Origin: Salinicola avicenniae
GTDB taxonomy: Bacteria > Pseudomonadota > Gammaproteobacteria > Pseudomonadales > Halomonadaceae
Direction: 5' to 3'
Length of the DNA: 64,000 nucleotides
NCBI RefSeq assembly: GCF_023736115.1
Contig: NZ_JAKQZC010000007.1
Location: forward strand, 1-64,000
This document shows positions 10,523-23,494 of the stretch, one piece after another. The notes beneath the pieces were generated by a model, which saw only the letters and a list, made by a program, of their open reading frames with translations, ran no database searches and had not been told where the DNA came from. The position numbers were made by a program, and so were the translations under genes. How positions within the stretch are numbered: position 1 is the first letter of the stretch; every line of letters starts with the position of its first letter.

Positions 10523-10813
10523 TTATTCGACGACGCGCGGTACCAGATAGAGGCCCTCGGCGGTTTCCGGCGCGCAGGCCTGAAAGGTCTCGCGCCGATC
10601 GCTTTCGGTCACTTCGTCGGGGCGCAGTCGCTGCGTGGTGTCGAGCGGATGAGAGAGCGGCGCGACGCCTTCGGTATCGACGGCTTGCAGCCGATCGACC
10701 ATCTCGAGAATGCGCGACAGGTCGTCGACATAGCCGGCCGCCTCGGCGTCGCTGTTGAGCCCCAGGCGTGCGAGGTGCGCCGCCCGCAACACGTCCGCGT
10801 GTTCGATTGCCAT
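10523..10813 (-). CDS. gatC: Asp-tRNA(Asn)/Glu-tRNA(Gln) amidotransferase subunit C
   Basis: 96 residues starting [19 protein letters not shown], the normal GatC length and N-terminus; longer in-frame extensions upstream have no family support. GatC wraps round GatA and stabilises the GatAB pair. The C-terminus ends in [10 protein letters not shown], like the conserved VPRVIE end of GatC. It is the first gene of gatCAB and is divergent from mreB across a 284-base spacer (10814-11097), as in Pseudomonas. That spacer must hold promoters in both directions, but no strong consensus match was seen for either. Confidence 0.95.
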   Translation of the reverse strand: MAIEHADVLRAAHLARLGLNSDAEAAGYVDDLSRILEMVDRLQAVDTEGVAPLSHPLDTTQRLRPDEVTESDRRETFQACAPETAEGLYLVPRVVE

Positions 10814-11085
10814 GTGTTGATTTACCCCTTGGTCAAAATCGTCGCTAAAAACGCCGCGTCGCTGGAGACCAGCATCGCGATGAGCGGGTCGACAGTGGCG
10901 TCGCGAGTCGTCGGTTTCGGTGCCGGTGCCCGGTGTCGAAATCGGCGACCAGTCGTCTCGCGACGATACGTCGATAAATGGAGGAGACATTATCATATTC
11001 GCGCTTTATCGGGCAGGCTCGCGCTTGCTGCTGCCCCCCCACGGTGATACCGTTTGCGTCCGCACAGGGTTCCGGTCTGGACTAG

Positions 11086-12135
<1,050 letters not shown>

Positions 12136-12189
12136 GGCCATCCGCGACGGAGGCTGCCGGCCGGTGGCGTCCGTCATCGGTAGGCGGGG

Positions 12190-13167
12190 GTGAGGCCTAT
12201 CAAACCGCTGTTTTCCTATGGCCCGATTCCGACGTACCGCATGCTGCTGTGTGCGGTGCTGGCGTTCGGGCTGATGTTTGCCGAACACCGCTTCAGCGCG
12301 GTGGAGACGGCACGTTCGCACATGACATCCGTGGTGGCGCCAATTCAGTGGCTGGTCAGTCTGCCCAGTGAGGGGATGCGCTGGGGGGCCATGGCGGTCT
12401 CCGACCAGCAGAGCCTGATCGACGAAAACGGTCGTCTGCGCGAGCAGTTGCTGACACTCTCCAATCGGGTGCAGCGCATGGCCAGCCTGACGGCCCAGAA
12501 CGTGCATCTGCGCGAGTTGCTGAATGCGCCGAATCCCGACGATGTCCCCTATATCACGGCGGAGCTGCTGTCGCTGGATTCCGATCCCTTTACCCAGCAG
12601 ATGGTGATCGATCGCGGTCGTCGCGATGGCGCCTACGTCGGCCAGCCGGTAATGGACGCTTCCGGGCTGATCGGTCAGGTGGTGTCGGTATCCGCTTATA
12701 CCAGTCGCGTGCTGATGGTCGCCGACGCCAATCATGCGGTGCCGGTCGAAATCAATCGCAATGGTCTGCGTTTCATCGCGCAGGGGACCGGTCAGCTGGA
12801 TACGCTGAATATTCCCAGCGTGCCGGCCACCGCTGATATCCGTGAAGGCGATCTGCTGGTCACCTCCGGGCTTGGCGGGCGATTCCCTCGTGGCTATCCG
12901 GTGGCGCGAGTGAGTCAGGTACGACCCGAGTCGAGCCAGACCTTCATGCAGGTCACGGCGGAACCGATCTCCCAGCCTGAACGCTCACGCTACTTCCTGC
13001 TGCTGTTTCCGCCCGAGCGTCCGCAGGACGACACGCTCGATGGTGCGGAGCGGATGGCGCGCGCGGTGATCTGGCCCGGTGATCCCGGCCACCCCAACGC
13101 GAACCGGATCGACGAGGATGCGTTGACCGCGGCCCTGACACTGATCCAGGCGAAGGAAGAGGAGTAG
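12190..13167 (+). CDS. mreC: Rod shape-determining protein MreC
   Basis: 325 residues from a GTG at 12190, right after a G-rich stretch; this start gives VRPIKPLFSYGP, which matches the short cytoplasmic N-terminus (IKPLF) of related MreC. One membrane helix at about residues 17-35 is followed by a periplasmic coiled coil (about 65-110) and the double beta-barrel domain (about 115-275). MreC dimers link MreB to RodA and PBP2. The C-terminal 45 residues are polar and acidic and poorly conserved in the family. It lies between mreB (54-base gap) and mreD (three-base gap). Confidence 0.96.
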   Translation: MRPIKPLFSYGPIPTYRMLLCAVLAFGLMFAEHRFSAVETARSHMTSVVAPIQWLVSLPSEGMRWGAMAVSDQQSLIDENGRLREQLLTLSNRVQRMASLTAQNVHLRELLNAPNPDDVPYITAELLSLDSDPFTQQMVIDRGRRDGAYVGQPVMDASGLIGQVVSVSAYTSRVLMVADANHAVPVEINRNGLRFIAQGTGQLDTLNIPSVPATADIREGDLLVTSGLGGRFPRGYPVARVSQVRPESSQTFMQVTAEPISQPERSRYFLLLFPPERPQDDTLDGAERMARAVIWPGDPGHPNANRIDEDALTAALTLIQAKEEE

Positions 13168-13170
13168 ACC

Positions 13171-13650
13171 ATGGGGCCGTTCGGCTATCTCTTCGTCTGG
13201 TTCACGCTGCTGCTGGCGCTGTGCCTGCAGGTCATGCCGTTGCCGGATGCCTGGCTGATCTGGCGGCCGGACTGGCTGGGGGTGCTGCTCGCCTACTGGT
13301 GCGTGGCGACGCCTCAGCGGGTTGGCGTGCTTCACGGCTTCGTGCTCGGCGTGATGCTCGATCTCATCGAGGGCGCGCCGCTCGGCCAGAATGCCCTGGT
13401 GATGTCGCTGCTTGCCTATCTTTTCCTGCTGCTCTACCAGCGCTTCCGAGTCTATTCGATCTGGCAGCAGGCCGTGCTGGTGTTCATCCTGCTGGGCATC
13501 GCGCAGCTGGTTGAACAGTGGTTGCGCACGATCTTCGGGCCGGTATCGGTGAGTCTCGAATTCCTGCTGCCGGCCCTGATCGGGGCGCTGCTCTGGCCTT
13601 GGCTGTTTACCATGATGCAGGTCGTGCGTCGGCGTCTCGGCATCGCCTAG
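13171..13650 (+). CDS. mreD: Rod shape-determining protein MreD
   Basis: 159 residues, almost wholly hydrophobic, with five predicted membrane helices and the conserved HGFVLGVMLDLIEGAPLGQ stretch near residues 51-69 that marks MreD. It is an inner-membrane member of the elongation complex. It begins three bases after mreC, so the two are coupled. Downstream, 13651-13695 contains an 8-bp inverted repeat (CGACAAGA with its complement, 29-base loop) without a T-run; no clear terminator precedes maf. Confidence 0.95.
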   Translation: MGPFGYLFVWFTLLLALCLQVMPLPDAWLIWRPDWLGVLLAYWCVATPQRVGVLHGFVLGVMLDLIEGAPLGQNALVMSLLAYLFLLLYQRFRVYSIWQQAVLVFILLGIAQLVEQWLRTIFGPVSVSLEFLLPALIGALLWPWLFTMMQVVRRRLGIA

Positions 13651-13740
13651 CGACAAGATCCCAGCCGTCGTTTTCCTGGCCTCGCCGTCTTGTCGTCCGG
13701 TCAGGGCGGCATCTCATTCGTGTCCCCGGAGTGCTGACGT

Positions 13741-14328
13741 ATGCCGACACCCCCTGTACTTCGACTCGCCTCGGCCTCGCCGCGTCGGCGCGAGCTGCTC
13801 GCTTCGATCGGTGTCACGGTCGAGGTGCAGCCTGCCGATCTCGACGAGTCGCGCCTGCCCGGCGAGTCGCCGGAATCCTTCGTCTCTCGGCTGGCCCGCG
13901 AGAAGGCTGAGGCGGGGCACGTCGGTAGCCGGTTGCCGACGCTGGGGGCCGATACGGTGGTAGTGCAGGGCGACGAAGTCTTCGGCAAGCCGCAGGATCG
14001 TGTCGACGCCCGGCGCATGCTAGAGCAGCTCTCCGGTACGCGCCATCGTGTTCTCTCCGCGGTCGCGGTGATCGGGCCGCGCGGGTTGCTCGAGTGCCGG
14101 GTCGCGACGACCGTCGTCATGCGCGAGATCGAGTCGGTGGAAATTGATGCCTACTGGGACACCGGCGAGCCCGCCGACAAGGCGGCCGGCTACGCGATTC
14201 AGGGACGTGCGGCGATCTTCGTTTCGCGGCTGGAAGGCAGTTATTCCGCCGTCGTCGGCCTGCCGCTTCACGAGACCTCGACGTTATTGCAGGCCCAGGG
14301 CATTGCGCTTTGGGCGGGCCCCGGGTGA
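13741..14328 (+). CDS. maf: Maf family nucleoside triphosphate pyrophosphatase
   Basis: 195 residues with the Maf signature SASPRRRELL at residues 11-20 and the LGADTVV loop near residue 67. By length and the RRRELL motif it matches the YhdE branch, which hydrolyses dTTP and UTP to the monophosphate and pyrophosphate, a house-cleaning activity tied to division arrest. It sits between mreD and rng, the usual place in Pseudomonas and Escherichia coli. Substrate assignment follows family knowledge and was not tested here. Confidence 0.95.
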   Translation: MPTPPVLRLASASPRRRELLASIGVTVEVQPADLDESRLPGESPESFVSRLAREKAEAGHVGSRLPTLGADTVVVQGDEVFGKPQDRVDARRMLEQLSGTRHRVLSAVAVIGPRGLLECRVATTVVMREIESVEIDAYWDTGEPADKAAGYAIQGRAAIFVSRLEGSYSAVVGLPLHETSTLLQAQGIALWAGPG

Positions 14329-14344
14329 GCCCGTTCCGGGGCTG

Positions 14345-14353
14345 TGCCATAAT
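14345..14353 (+). promoter_or_regulatory. Candidate extended -10 promoter before rng
   Basis: TGCCATAAT fits an extended -10 (TGn plus CATAAT, five of six). No good -35 lies upstream. Two small hairpins follow at 14357-14372 and 14375-14387 in the rng leader. Confidence 0.4.
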
Positions 14354-14439
14354 TCTCGGCAGGCATCTGCCGGCGGGGCGCCGCCCCACGATCATGATGC
14401 CGCTGGCGTGTTCGAATAACCCGCGACAAGGATGCCTGC

Positions 14440-15903
14440 ATGAGCGGTGAAGTACTGATCAATCTGACGCCGATGGAGACGCGGGTCGCGGTGGTCGAGA
14501 ACGGCGTCCTGCAGGAGGCGTTCATCGAGCGCAGCCGGCGTCGTGGCATCGTCGGCAATATCTACAAGGGTAAGGTAGTCCGCGTGCTACCGGGCATGCA
14601 GGCGGCGTTCATCGATATCGGCCTGGAGCGCGCCGCGTTCATTCATGTCAACGAGGTGCTGCCGCCCGACAGCGCGCACGAAGAGCCTGCCTCGATCGGC
14701 CATCTGCTGCACGCCGGCCAGCCGCTCGTCGTGCAGGTGACCAAGGATCCGATCGGTTCCAAGGGCGCCCGGCTGACCACGCATCTCTCGATTCCTTCAC
14801 GTTATCTGGTCTATATGCCGGACTCGCCGCATGTCGGGGTCTCCCAGCGAATCGAGGATGACGGCGAACGCGAGCGCCTGAAGACGTTGATCGAGGCCGG
14901 ACAGGCGGAGCTTCCCGACGAGGCCAACGGCGGCTTCATCATCCGCACGGCGGCCGAAGGCGTGGGGCGCGAGGAGCTGTTCGCCGATATGGTGTTCCTG
15001 CAGCGCCTGTGGCAGAAGATCGCCGAACGGCGCTTGACCGCCGCGCCGCCGAGCCCGATCTACGACGACCTGCCGCTGTTCATTCGCACGCTGCGCGACG
15101 TCATGCGCGACCAGATCGAGAAGGTGCGCATCGACTCGCGCGAGAACTACTTTCGACTCAAGGAGTTCGCGCGCGAGTTCATGCCGACCGTGGAGTCTTG
15201 CATCGAGTATTACCCCGGCGAGCGCCCGATCTTCGACCTCTACAGCGTCGAGGACGAAATCCAGAAGGCGCTCGGGCGCAAGGTCCAGCTCAAGTCCGGC
15301 GGCTATCTGGTGATCGATCAGACCGAGGCGATGACCACCATCGACGTCAATACCGGCGGCTATGTCGGCCATCGCAACCTCGAAGAGACCATTTTCAAGA
15401 CCAATCTGGAAGCCGCCACGGCCATCGCGCGCCAGCTGCGCCTGCGCAACCTGGGCGGCATCATCATCATCGACTTCATCGACATGGAAGAGTTGGAGCA
15501 CCAGCGTCAGGTGCTGCGTGTGCTCGAGAAGTCGCTGGAGCGCGATCACGCCAAGAACAAGCTGACCGGTGTCACCGAGCTGGGGCTGGTCCAGTTGACC
15601 CGCAAGCGAACTCGCGAAAGTCTGGAGCAGACGCTCTGCGAGCCTTGTCCGACCTGCCATGGGCGCGGGACGCTGAAAACGCCGGAAACCGTATGCTACG
15701 AAATCTTTCGCGAGATCCTGCGCGAGGAGCGCGCGTACTCGCCGGAAACCTACATGGTGCTGGCTTCGCAAGCCGTGGTCGATCGCCTGCTGGACGAGGA
15801 GTCGGCGGCGGTCGCCGATCTGGAGTCGTTCATCGGCAAGACGATTCGTTTCCAGGTCGAGGCGCACTACTCCCAGGAGCAGTACGACATCGTGCTGATG
15901 TGA
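14440..15903 (+). CDS. rng: Ribonuclease G
   Basis: 487 residues, close to the 489 of the Escherichia coli enzyme and far shorter than RNase E. The N-terminal half carries an S1 RNA-binding domain (about residues 35-125). The catalytic DNase-I-like subdomain includes TIDVNTGGYVG near residue 305, with the metal-binding aspartates, and the zinc-link motif CPTCHGRG near residue 405. RNase G matures the 5' end of 16S rRNA and trims some mRNAs. It starts a tight group with yhdP (four-base gap) and tldD (overlap). A candidate promoter lies at 14345-14353. Confidence 0.97.
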   Translation: MSGEVLINLTPMETRVAVVENGVLQEAFIERSRRRGIVGNIYKGKVVRVLPGMQAAFIDIGLERAAFIHVNEVLPPDSAHEEPASIGHLLHAGQPLVVQVTKDPIGSKGARLTTHLSIPSRYLVYMPDSPHVGVSQRIEDDGERERLKTLIEAGQAELPDEANGGFIIRTAAEGVGREELFADMVFLQRLWQKIAERRLTAAPPSPIYDDLPLFIRTLRDVMRDQIEKVRIDSRENYFRLKEFAREFMPTVESCIEYYPGERPIFDLYSVEDEIQKALGRKVQLKSGGYLVIDQTEAMTTIDVNTGGYVGHRNLEETIFKTNLEAATAIARQLRLRNLGGIIIIDFIDMEELEHQRQVLRVLEKSLERDHAKNKLTGVTELGLVQLTRKRTRESLEQTLCEPCPTCHGRGTLKTPETVCYEIFREILREERAYSPETYMVLASQAVVDRLLDEESAAVADLESFIGKTIRFQVEAHYSQEQYDIVLM

Positions 15904-15907
15904 GGCG

Positions 15908-18900
15908 ATGAGTTCCCTGCGTGTGACCTGGCGCTGGCTGCTGACGCTGGTGGCCCTTGTGATGCTTGTCGTGGCAGTGCTTGCCGGAGGCCTGCGCCTG
16001 CTGGCCTGGCAGAGCGATCGGCTGAGCCCATGGTTGCTCGCCGGACTGGAGACGCAGCTCGACGCGAACGCCGAGCTCGATCATCTCTCGCTGGCTGTCG
16101 ACGGCTGGCGCCCGCGTCTGACGCTGGCGGGCTTCACGCTGGCGAGCCGCCGTGGCGCTACCTTGCTTGACGTCGAACGGGCGCAAGCCGAGTTCGAGCC
16201 GCTGGCGAGCTGGCGCCAGGGCATGCCGGTCTTCGAACAGGGGCGGCTCGACGCGGCGACACTCCATCTTTATCAAAATGCTCAGGGACGCTGGGGCTGG
16301 CCGGATGGCGCCGGCGCGCGCTGGTTCGGTGATGACCGGCAGGCGCGAGAGACCGGTGGAGGCGTCGAGGCCGATAGCCTGTTGCGGCTCCTGGCGCATC
16401 AACGGCTGCGGGCGAAGGCCGTGACGCTGGTGTTGCACGGGCGCGAACGCGAGGCACGTCTCTCGCTGAGTGAATTGACGCTGGCCAGCCGGGACGGGCG
16501 TGCCTCGCTGCAGGCCGCGCTGACGCGTGCCGATCACGCGGCCGGGCAGCTTCACCTGGCGATCGACGCCGGTTCCTCCGCGGATGCCCCCGACGCGCGC
16601 GGTATCGCGACGCTGGATCTCGACGAGCTGTCGCCGGTACTGGCGGTCGCGAGTGCCGGCCACGAGCGCGCCTTGACCGCGGTCGAGGGGGATATCACGC
16701 TCGCCGGCCATTGGCAGAATGGGGGGCTGCGTGCCGGGCAGTTGTCGCTCGAGATTCCCGCCCTGACGCTGACGAATTCGCCCGCCGAGGCCGCAACGCC
16801 CGACGCCTCGACGCCAGCGGCCACGTCCACGCTGACCGACCTGGGCGTTGAAGCGCATCTCTCCAGGGGTGACGACAATCGCTGGCACGCCTGGCTGAAT
16901 GGACTGCGGGGGACCCTACCGGAGACGCCTGAGCTCGACTGGCCGCAGCGTCTGCAGGCCAGCGAAACGGCAGACGGCTGGTGGCTGCGCAGCGCGCCGT
17001 TCGATCTCGATGGGCTGGCCCGCCTGATCCGCTACCTGCCGCTGCCGACGGCGGTATCGCGTACGCTGGTAGGGCTCGCACCGCGCGGCCATGTCGCGGG
17101 GCTGGAACTGGGCCGTGCCGATGGCGAATGGTATGCCCAGGCGGCCCTGGAAGGGGCGGCGGTCAACGCCTGGGACGAGATTCCCGGCGGCGGTCCGATT
17201 GATGCCTGGGCCACGTTTCGCGGCCGCGGCGGCAGCGTGACCTTTGCCGGTGCCTCGGGGACACAGTTCAGGATTCCCGAGGTCTACGCCGAGCCGCTGG
17301 TGTTGTCATCGGCGCGCGGCCAGATCGACTGGTCGCTGACGGCCGATGGCGCCGTGATCAGCGGCGAGGGGCTCTCGGCCGGCTGGCGAGGCGCCACGGC
17401 GACGGGGCGTTTCGGCCTGAGCCTGTTCAACGCCGACGACAAGCCCGGTGCTTTCCTGCTCGATCTGACATTCGCCGACGCCGATGCTCGCCGCACGCGG
17501 GTATTGCCCTGGCTGCCGACCCGCGTGATCGAGGATCCCGAGCTGCAGACCTGGCTCGGCGGCGATATCGGGGGCATCGTGCGGCGCGGTTCGCTGGGGC
17601 TGGCGGTGACGCTCAGCGACCGGGACGCACCTGAGGGGCGAATGTTCGTCAACCCGAACGACCGGCTGTCGCTGTCGCTGGATATCGAGGACGGGCGGCT
17701 GCAATACGCGCCGGACTGGCCGGCGCTGGAGCGTGTCGACGGTCATCTCGAGATGCATAACATGGCGCTCGAGGCGCAGGTCGATCATGCCACGTCCCAC
17801 GGGCTGACCACCCGGAATGCGGAAGTGCGGTTGGCAGACAAGCAGCTCGCCATCTCGGGCGACGTGGCCGGGAGCAGTGGCGGTCTGCTCGATTTTCTCG
17901 CCAACGCCCCACTGCAAACGCTGAGCCAGAGCTTCGCCCTATGGCAGAGCCAGGGTCAGGTTCAGGCGCATCTCGACATCGGCCTGCCGATGGACCAGGA
18001 GAGCGATATCGAGACCGACATGACGGTCGACGTTCAGGGCGTGGCCGATATCGCATCGCTGACCTTCCCCGAGCTCAATCTGACGCTCGGCGATATCGGT
18101 GGTGACCTGCGCTACCGCCGTGAGCGCGGGGAGGATTACCTGACCGGGACCCTGGACGCGCGTGCCTTCGAGGGGCCTTTGCAGGCGCGCTTCGCGATCG
18201 GCGGCGCCGACAGCGCGATCGACTTCGACGGCGAGGCGCAAAGTCGTGGGCTGCTCGACTGGGCCGGGATGTCGCGAGTCGCGGGGCTGCTTGACGGTGG
18301 CTTTCCCTACACGGCGCGGATCGCCTTCGATGCACAGGACAACGCCAGCCTGCGCCTGCGCAGCGATCTCGAACCGCTCGCCATCGCACTACCGCCGCCG
18401 TTCGGCAAGAGAGCCGGTCGCCGGGAACCGCTGGCCATCGATGCCGATATCTCTGCCGGTACCGGCTCGGTCATGTTGGGCGACTGGGGGCGCGCCCGCT
18501 GGCGCACCCTGGGGCAGCAGGCGCAGGGGCAGGTCTGGCTCGAGGGCTGGCCGGGCGACGAGGCGGCCTGGCCGAGCGAGCCCGGCTGGTACGTGCTGTG
18601 GCGACCCAATCGGCTGGATACGCAACGCTGGGCGCAGGCGCTGTCGCAGTTGAGGGCCGCAGACGATGAGCCGGCAGCGGATCGCGGCGTGCCGACCTCG
18701 ATCACCGAAGAGACACTGGACGCCGACACGGAAAAGCCGGTCAACGACGGCGGCGGGCTGAAGCGCGTCGCGCTATCGACGCCGTGCATTCTGGTCGATG
18801 GCCGCTGCCTGGGTGGGTTGCAGGTGGATGCCGCGCCGCTCGCCGATGGCTGGCGCCTCTCGCTCGACGGCGAGATCGCCGCCGGCCATGCCAGTTGGCA

Positions 18901-19860
18901 GCCGAGCGAAGCGACGCCGATCGATATCGATCTGGCGCGGCTCAATCTCGATGCGTTGACGCCCGATGCCCCCGAGGAGGCCTCGGCGTCGACGGGGCTG
19001 ATGTCCCAGGTGGAAGTGGCGCCGCCCCCCGTGGCGATGCCCGACGAGATCGGTCAGGTGCCGGCAGGGCATCTGCATGTCGCTCGGTTCGAGCGGAAGG
19101 GCCAGCAATTCGGTCCGCTGGAGGCTCGCTGGCAGGCCGACGCGCGACAGCTGCAGGTCACGCCGCTGTCGCTCACGCTTGGAGAGGTGGCGTTCGATGG
19201 CGGCCTGACCTGGTCGTCGGCGGGCGAGGCCAGCCTGACGCGTGCACGGCTGCAGATGAGCGGTGGCGACCTGGGCAGCGCCTTTCGGGTCATGGATCAG
19301 CCGGTCCCGGTCAACAGCGAGACCACCGAGGCCGATCTGCAGTTGAGCTGGCCGGGCGCGCCTTGGCAATTCGCGCTACCGCGAGTGAGCGGGCGGGCGC
19401 AGGCGACCCTGACCAACGGCCGTTTTCGCCAGATCCACTCCTCCGGCGCCAAGCTGGTGGGGCTGTTCAATCTGGACAACGTGCTGCGCCGGCTACAGCT
19501 CGACTTCTCCGATGTCACCAGCGGCGGTACCGCTTTCAATCGCGTCGATGGCAGCGCTACCCTGTACAACGGTACCTTGAAAAGCGAAGGCCCGATCGTG
19601 GTCGACGGCACCTCGACGCGCTTCACGCTGGCAGGCAGTGTCGATCTGAACCGCCAGTCGCTGGATCAGCGACTCGGTATCACCGTGCCGGTCAGCCAGA
19701 ACCTGCCGCTGGTGGCGGTCATGGCCGGTGCGCCGCAGGTCGGCCTGGGCCTGTTCGTATTTCATAAGCTGTTTGGCCGCTGGCTGGATAGCGTCACCCA
19801 GATCTACTATCGGATCGAGGGCCCCTGGTCCTCGCCGACCATCAACTTGGAAAGTGCCCA

Positions 19861-19864
<4 letters not shown>
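15908..19864 (+). CDS. yhdP: YhdP family AsmA-like phospholipid transport protein
   Basis: 1318 residues. One membrane helix at about residues 10-30 anchors it in the inner membrane; the rest is a very long run of beta strands with the DUF3971 middle region and an AsmA-like C-terminus (about 1190-1318, including [19 protein letters not shown]). YhdP, TamB and YdbH are redundant bridge-like proteins that carry phospholipids through the periplasm to the outer membrane. The start is four bases after rng, and the stop overlaps the tldD start by four bases. The length matches the family (about 1250-1300). In Pseudomonas a nitrilase gene lies between yhdP and tldD; there is none here. Confidence 0.95.
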
Positions 19865-21315
<1,451 letters not shown>

Positions 21316-21357
21316 TGCGAGGGACGCGCCCCGCCCCTCGCCGGAACGCGGCGCGGG

Positions 21358-21873
21358 CTACAGACCCGCCGTATCGCGGAGCAGCTGAAACAGCTTGCGA
21401 GCGCTGGCCGGCGGTTTCTCGCGCTGGCGTTCGGCGCGGGCATTGCGGATCAGCTGGCGCAGCATCTGGCGATCGACCTGGGGGTGCGCCTGAATGAAAG
21501 GTTCCAGCGCGCTGTCATCCTCGATCAGGCGGTCGCGTAGCTGCTCCAGCCGATGGAAGGCGGCGTTGCGCTGGACCTGTTCCTGGTCGATCTCGTCGAA
21601 GGCGGCCTGGATCGCGGCGCGGTCTTCCTTGCGCATGACCTTGCCGACGTACTGCATGTGGCGGCGTCGGCCCTCGTGAGAGCGGATGCGTGCGGTTTCC
21701 TCGACGGCGTCGAGCATGTCGTCGGAAAGCGGCAGGCGCGCACGCACGGCCGGGTCCAGGGCGATAATGCGCTCGCCGAGTGCCTGCAGCGCCTGCATCT
21801 CTTGCTTGCGCTGGGTCTTGCTGAGCGGCGTATCGTCCTCGAAAGTCATGTCTTTACCCGAATCTTTACCCAT
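21358..21873 (-). CDS. darP: Ribosome biogenesis factor DarP (YjgA, DUF615)
   Basis: 171 residues, highly charged and helical, with the DUF615 motifs PLSKTQRKQEMQALQALGE near the N-terminus, EGRRRHMQYVGKVMR around residue 68, and the C-terminal ARKLFQLLRD. DarP associates with late 50S precursors and helps peptidyl transferase centre maturation. The start at 21873 has a weak ribosome site; a second ATG at 21849 with GGGTAAAG just upstream would give a protein eight residues shorter. It is transcribed against tldD and away from pmbA, the arrangement also found in Pseudomonas. Confidence 0.93.
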   Translation of the reverse strand: MGKDSGKDMTFEDDTPLSKTQRKQEMQALQALGERIIALDPAVRARLPLSDDMLDAVEETARIRSHEGRRRHMQYVGKVMRKEDRAAIQAAFDEIDQEQVQRNAAFHRLEQLRDRLIEDDSALEPFIQAHPQVDRQMLRQLIRNARAERQREKPPASARKLFQLLRDTAGL

Positions 21874-21955
21874 TTCTTAACCGGAACGGCGAGTGAGAGC
21901 GGCAGTATATCAGCGCAGCCCCGCTCGCCCACGCTTCTTCAGTCAGGAGTTTGAG

Positions 21956-23296
21956 ATGAGCCAGGCCTTCAATGCCGTGGAGCAACAGGCGCGCCTCGAA
22001 GAGCGCGCGGCGATGGCGCTGGGATATGCCAGACGCGCAGGCGCGGATGCCTGCGAGGTCGGGGCTAGCGTCGACCAGGGCGTCGGTGTCAGCGTGCGTC
22101 TCGGCGAGACCGAAAACGTCGAATTGTCTCGCGATCAGAGTATCGCGGTGACGGTTTACGTTGGTCAGCGCAAGGGCAATGCGTCGTCGTCGGATGCCAG
22201 TGATGCGTCGATCCGCGCCGTAGTCGACAAGGCGATCTCGATCGCGCGTTATACCGGTGAGGATCCGGCAGCGGGGCTGGCACCGGCCGAGCTGATGGCG
22301 ACCGATCTGCCCGAGCTCGACCTGCACCATCCATGGGCCCTCTCCGTCGACGAGGCGGTCGAGCTGGCGCTGCGCTGCGAAAGCGCCGGGCGTGAGCAGT
22401 CGGGGATCACCAATTCCGAAGGGGCCAGTCTATCCTCTTCGGAGGTCGTCACGGTCTATGCCAATAGTCATGGCTTTATCGGCAGCAAGCGCGGGACGCG
22501 TCATTCGCTCTCCTGTCTGCTGATCGCCGGCAGCGGCGATGGCATGCAGCGCGATCACGACTTCACCACCGCGCGTCGCGCCGAGGATCTGGCGAGCCCG
22601 GAGTCGGTGGGCATCAGTGCCGCCGAACGCACGCTACGCCGGCTGGGTGGCCAGCGACCGCAAACCGGGCGCCTGCCGGTGCTGTTCGCGCCGGAGATGG
22701 CGCGCGGGCTGGTCGGCAACCTGCTCAACAGCATTGCCGGTGGGGCGCTCTATCGCGAGTCTTCATTCCTCTGCGATGCCTTGGGCGAGACCCTGTTTCC
22801 GACGTGGTTCACGTTGGGTGAGCAGCCCCGGGAGATCGGCGGGCTGGCCAGCGCGGCCTTCGATGCCGATGGCGTGGCGACGCGCGATAACGTCTTTATC
22901 GACCGCGGCCGGCTCGCCAGCTATATGCTCTCGGCCTACAGTGCGCGTCGGCTGGGGCTCGAATCGACCGGCAACGCCGGTGGGGCTCACAACGTGCGCA
23001 TCGAGGCGCCAACCGAGTCACTCGATACGCTGATGCAGCGCATGGGCACGGGGATTCTGGTGACCGAGATGATGGGCCAAGGGCTCAACCCGGTGACCGG
23101 TGATTATTCGCGCGGTGCGGCGGGTTTCTGGGTCGAGAACGGACAGATTTCGCATCCGGTCGAGGAGTTCACGGTAGCGGGTAACCTGCGGGAGATGTTT
23201 GCCGGACTTCAGGGGGTCGGCAGTGACATTGATCGCCGTGGCAGCATTCAGACCGGTAGCTGGCTGATCGATACCATGACAATCGCGGGGCAATAG
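21956..23296 (+). CDS. pmbA: Metalloprotease-associated protein PmbA (TldE)
   Basis: 446 residues from ATG 21956, which has AGGAG at 21945-21949; a longer in-frame start would run into the darP promoter area. It shares the TldD fold but lacks the HExxxH zinc motif, as expected for the non-catalytic partner. Landmarks are TNSEGASLSSS near residue 147 and TGDYSRGAAGFWVENGQI near the C-terminus. It works with TldD, encoded just upstream and separated only by the opposing darP gene. A hairpin downstream at 23358-23386 probably ends the transcript. Confidence 0.96.
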   Translation: MSQAFNAVEQQARLEERAAMALGYARRAGADACEVGASVDQGVGVSVRLGETENVELSRDQSIAVTVYVGQRKGNASSSDASDASIRAVVDKAISIARYTGEDPAAGLAPAELMATDLPELDLHHPWALSVDEAVELALRCESAGREQSGITNSEGASLSSSEVVTVYANSHGFIGSKRGTRHSLSCLLIAGSGDGMQRDHDFTTARRAEDLASPESVGISAAERTLRRLGGQRPQTGRLPVLFAPEMARGLVGNLLNSIAGGALYRESSFLCDALGETLFPTWFTLGEQPREIGGLASAAFDADGVATRDNVFIDRGRLASYMLSAYSARRLGLESTGNAGGAHNVRIEAPTESLDTLMQRMGTGILVTEMMGQGLNPVTGDYSRGAAGFWVENGQISHPVEEFTVAGNLREMFAGLQGVGSDIDRRGSIQTGSWLIDTMTIAGQ

Positions 23297-23357
23297 GCGG
23301 CAGCGGCTGAGCGGTTTGCCAAGGGCGACCCCGCCCCGGGGACAACGAGAAACGGAC

Positions 23358-23386
23358 AAACGCCAGCGACACGGTCGCTGGCGTTT
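23358..23386 (+). terminator. Hairpin terminator after pmbA
   Basis: AAACGCCAGCGAC, loop ACG, then the exact complement GTCGCTGGCGTTT; followed by GGGTTTG, so the T-run is short. It lies between convergent pmbA and the thioesterase gene and could serve both strands. Confidence 0.65.
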
Positions 23387-23494
23387 GGGTTTGTAGGGCT
23401 TGGTATGGCTGCGTCGTGCGAGGGCTGCGGGGTTAACGGCGATGCTGGGGTCCAAGCCTCCAAGCCGATTCTTGGTTCCAAGTCGATCCTGGGC